From positions 1 to 64,000 of the forward strand of contig JAXMAM010000005.1 in the NCBI GenBank assembly GCA_046350455.1: a DNA stretch of 64,000 nt, in the 5' to 3' direction. The stretch is from CAZXGD01 sp046350455. GTDB lineage: Bacteria > Planctomycetota > Phycisphaerae > Phycisphaerales > SM1A02. Below are positions 61,755 through 64,000 of this stretch, piece by piece (positions within the stretch are counted from its first letter, which is position 1; each line of letters starts with the position of its first letter). A model generated the notes under the pieces. The model was not told the origin of the DNA and searched no databases. It saw nothing but the letters and a program-made list of their open reading frames with translations. Made by a program: the position numbers and the translations under genes.

Positions 61755-63095
61755 ATGATTGACCTCAAGGGACTGGCCACACGCAAGCACATCAAGGACA
61801 CCGTCAGCCGGTGCGGGGTGTGCCACGCGCGCGTGCCGGCCAGCGTGGTGCTGGAGGACGGCAGCGTGCACATGCACAAGACCTGCCCCACGCACGGCGC
61901 ACAGCGGGTGGTGCTGGCGCGCGACGCACGCTGGTACTACCCGAGCACAGGTGCGCGAGAGACCTCCCCCACCACAGACCCCTTCGAGAAGCTCAGCACC
62001 TGCATCGCGCTCATCGAGATCGTGGACAGCTGCAACCTCACCTGCCCCACGTGCTTTGCAGAGAGCCCCTACGGCGTGGGCAAGGACCTGCAGTACACAC
62101 CGCTGGAGCGCGTGCAGGAGCGCGTGGACGGCGTGGTGCAGCGCAAGGGATTCATTGACATCCTTCAGCTGTCCGGCGGCGAGCCCACGCTGCACCCGCA
62201 GTTTGAGCAGCTGCTGCGCTGGGCCACCAGCCATCCCAGCATCGGCTACGTGCTGGTGAACACCAACGCAGTGCGCATTGCTGGCGACGAACGCTTCCGC
62301 CAGATGCTGGCGGACATCCGCCGCACCAACGGGCGGTTCGAGCTGTATGTGCAGTTCGACGGCGTGCAGGAGACCGGCCAGGTGGAGCTTCGCGGCACCG
62401 ACCTGCGCGCGGTGCGCGAGCGCGCCATTGACAGCGTGGGCGCGCTGGGCGTGCCCAGCACCATCGCCATGGTGGTGGACGACCGCACGCTGCCCGGCGT
62501 GGGCGACACGCTGCGCTGGGCGGTGGCGCGCCGCCACGTGCGCGGCGTGTGCTTCCAGCCGGTCTTCACCAGCGGACGCGTGGCGCCGGTCGAGAGCCGC
62601 ACGCTGCCCATCTTTGGGAATGGTGGCGCGTCCACGCCAGCCATCGTCCCGCTCACCGTGGGCGATGTCATCCAGGCCTGTGCTTCGCAGGCGCCGGAGC
62701 TGGTCTCTGCTGCGGACTTCACGCCGCTGCCGTGCGGCGATCCAAACTGCCACACCATCGGCTACCTGCTGCGCACTGCCACGGGCGTGGTGGGCATGAG
62801 CCGCATCATCAACCTTCCAGAGCTGCAGGAGTTCCTGAAGGACCGCGTGAACTACGACATCGAAGACCTGATCAAGTGCGGCTGCGAGAGCGAGCCGCTG
62901 GGCGAGATCATCAAGGCCCTGGAGATCAGCCCAGACCAGCCCTTCCGGATGTTCATCAAGCCGTTCATGGATGCGTGGACGTTCGACCAGGACCGCATAG
63001 ACCGCTGCTGCACGCACGTGATCACGCCCGAAGGCAAGCTGGACAGCTTCTGTAACTACTACCTGCACGGCGGGCGGAACCGTGCGCATGCTTGA
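61755..63095 (+). CDS. Radical SAM protein of the MJ0619/COG1964-like group
   Basis: A 446-residue iron-sulfur enzyme. The N-terminal metal site has C20-G-V-C23 and C44-P-T-H-G, like the rubredoxin-type or zinc knuckle in tetraether-lipid synthase (Tes) and related proteins. The radical SAM cluster is C93-N-L-T-C97-P-T-C100, with L-Q-L-S-G-G-E-P-T as the SAM-binding GGE motif. Further Cys occur in P-C-G-D-P-N-C-H, K-C-G-C-E-S, R-C-C-T-H and F-C-N-Y-Y-L-H-G-G and could bind auxiliary clusters. Some homologs form carbon-carbon bonds in membrane lipids; others act on pterins. The overlapping downstream gene is Lgt-like, so a lipid substrate is worth considering. The function itself is inference. 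Confidence 0.85.
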   Translation: MIDLKGLATRKHIKDTVSRCGVCHARVPASVVLEDGSVHMHKTCPTHGAQRVVLARDARWYYPSTGARETSPTTDPFEKLSTCIALIEIVDSCNLTCPTCFAESPYGVGKDLQYTPLERVQERVDGVVQRKGFIDILQLSGGEPTLHPQFEQLLRWATSHPSIGYVLVNTNAVRIAGDERFRQMLADIRRTNGRFELYVQFDGVQETGQVELRGTDLRAVRERAIDSVGALGVPSTIAMVVDDRTLPGVGDTLRWAVARRHVRGVCFQPVFTSGRVAPVESRTLPIFGNGGASTPAIVPLTVGDVIQACASQAPELVSAADFTPLPCGDPNCHTIGYLLRTATGVVGMSRIINLPELQEFLKDRVNYDIEDLIKCGCESEPLGEIIKALEISPDQPFRMFIKPFMDAWTFDQDRIDRCCTHVITPEGKLDSFCNYYLHGGRNRAHA

Positions 63096-63828
63096 GGGCG
63101 CGGCCACTCCCACCGGCAGCCCCGTCTACACGCTGACCACCGTGGCAGGACTGGTGATCACAGCGCTTCTGTGGCGCTGGATGACCGCCGCAGACAAGCA
63201 GCGCGACTCACGCCTGTTGGCCATCTATCTGGCAGGACTCGCTGGTGGCTACCTGGGCGCCAAGCTCGCGTTCCTCCTTGCGGAGGGCTGGCACCATTGG
63301 GGAAACTGGCTGGCGCTGCTCTCCGGGCACAGCATCACCGGCGCACTGCTGGGCGGCGTGTGCGGCGTGGAGATCGCCAAGGCTGTCAGCGGCTACACGC
63401 GGCGCACGGGCGACCTGTTTGCGGTGACTGTGCCAGTGGCCATCGCCATTGGGCGCATCGGCTGCATGGCTGCGGGCTGCTGCCAGGGCGTGGAGTGCGG
63501 GCCAGAGCACCAGCACGCGTGGTGGGTGGTGCACGACGCCGCCGGCCACGCGCGCTGGCCAGCGCCCGCGGCAGAGCTGGTGTTCAACGCTGTGTTCGCA
63601 GCATGGGCGCTGATCGCGTGGCGCGCTGGCTGGCAGCGCGGCCAGCGGTTCAACATCTATCTCATGGCCTATGGCGTCTTCCGCTTTGCGCATGAGTTCC
63701 TGCGCGACGACGTGCGCTGGACCACGTGGCTGGGCGGCTACCACGTGGTGGCGCTGGCCACTGCACTGGTGGGCGCCGCGCTCTACCTGCAGCGGCAGCG
63801 TGCGCCCCAGGAGCGCCTGCCCGCCTGA
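63082..63828 (+). CDS. Prolipoprotein diacylglyceryl transferase (Lgt)-like membrane protein
   Basis: A 248-residue protein read from GTG 63082 (or ATG 63088), overlapping the radical SAM gene by 14 bases. Six or seven membrane helices are visible. G-R-I-G-C-M-A-A-G-C-C-Q-G matches the Lgt signature G-R-I-G-N-x-I-x-x-E, but with Cys residues as seen in Lgt-like proteins of many planctomycetes and deltaproteobacteria. A-Y-G-V-F-R-F-A-H-E-F-L-R-D near the end also fits. True Lgt moves diacylglycerol to lipoproteins. The altered signature means this could be a variant transferase acting on another lipid acceptor. It is translationally coupled to the radical SAM gene. Confidence 0.82.
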   Translation: MRMLEGAATPTGSPVYTLTTVAGLVITALLWRWMTAADKQRDSRLLAIYLAGLAGGYLGAKLAFLLAEGWHHWGNWLALLSGHSITGALLGGVCGVEIAKAVSGYTRRTGDLFAVTVPVAIAIGRIGCMAAGCCQGVECGPEHQHAWWVVHDAAGHARWPAPAAELVFNAVFAAWALIAWRAGWQRGQRFNIYLMAYGVFRFAHEFLRDDVRWTTWLGGYHVVALATALVGAALYLQRQRAPQERLPA

Positions 63829-63874
63829 TGCGCGCGCGCCTTGCCCACCGCACACGCCGGAGTAGCCTGCGCAC

Positions 63875-64000
63875 ATGAGCCAGGCGGGGCAACCCCAGGG
63901 GCAGCCAGTCATCATGCGGGGCGCATGCGCGCGGTGCAAGCAGCCCATGGCTGAGTTCGCCACGCGCTACCGGTGCAACAACGAAGAGTGCATCCACCGC
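63875..64000 (+). CDS. Small zinc-finger protein, cut by window edge
   Basis: The frame from ATG 63875 gives M-S-Q-A-G-Q-P-Q-G-Q-P-V-I-M-R-G-A-C-A-R-C-K-Q-P-M-A-E-F-A and then R-Y-R-C-N-N-E-E-C-I-H-R, running off the end. Two Cys pairs (C-x-x-C and C-x-x-x-x-C) suggest a zinc ribbon. It follows the Lgt-like gene by 46 bases. Only 42 residues are visible, so the family cannot be named. Confidence 0.55.
   Translation, partial: MSQAGQPQGQPVIMRGACARCKQPMAEFATRYRCNNEECIHR

Overview
The window is a GC-rich bacterial chromosome fragment with densely packed genes on both strands and no rRNA or tRNA that I can recognise. The gene mix points to a Planctomycetota member, most likely Phycisphaerae/Phycisphaerales, possibly a metagenome assembly. 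This is an inference from family content: a Ser/Thr kinase coupled to an ECF sigma factor, prepilin-like secreted proteins with a planctomycete-type tail, TPR-sulfotransferase fusions, fucosidases, and zinc-ribbon membrane proteins. No marker gene in the window fixes the taxonomy.

Layout. 1-14.4 kb: DMT transporter and SDR oxidoreductase; a divergent TPR Ser/Thr kinase overlapping a gene for an FHA-ECF sigma fusion; a three-gene sugar ABC importer; a secreted GH95 alpha-L-fucosidase; an M28 peptidase with PA and PDZ domains. 14.5-17.4 kb: two nearly identical prepilin-like genes with hairpin-rich leaders. 17.4-23 kb: Ntn asparaginase family enzyme, SYLF lipoprotein, PduO-type cobalamin adenosyltransferase, upp, a DUF1579-like protein, der. 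23.2-25.6 kb: a gene broken by many frameshifts. 25.6-32.8 kb: gpmI, yggS-type protein, two small membrane proteins, tmk, XRE-TPR regulator, gmk. 32.8-41.5 kb: lpdA, hybrid histidine kinase, phosphodiesterase, yidC, mnmE, thioesterase, DciA-like protein. 41.5-48.7 kb: orphan MalK-type ATPase, GH29 alpha-L-fucosidase, macro-domain protein, M48 peptidase with LemA. 48.7-56.4 kb: pcp, enoyl-CoA hydratase homolog, DUF2314 protein, deoC with two small membrane proteins, MBL hydrolase, TPR-sulfotransferase, UDP-sugar dehydrogenase. 56.7-60.4 kb: pdhCBA. 60.6-64 kb: duplicated zinc-ribbon membrane proteins, a radical SAM protein overlapping an Lgt-like membrane protein, and a cut-off gene.

How the genes work together. 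Two fucosidases of different families, a sugar importer, an orphan sugar-type ATPase and a kinase-sigma pair suggest use of fucose-containing glycans. lpdA can supply E3 to the pyruvate dehydrogenase encoded by pdhABC. The most unusual features are non-coding. One is a family of MITE-like elements whose terminal inverted repeats carry the palindrome GTGCCTGGCAC, found between genes and often touching stop codons. The other is a set of intergenic regions made of strings of perfect hairpins, notably around the twin prepilin genes and at 49.4-49.7 kb. The FHA-sigma fusion and the radical SAM/Lgt-like pair are the most interesting protein-level candidates.
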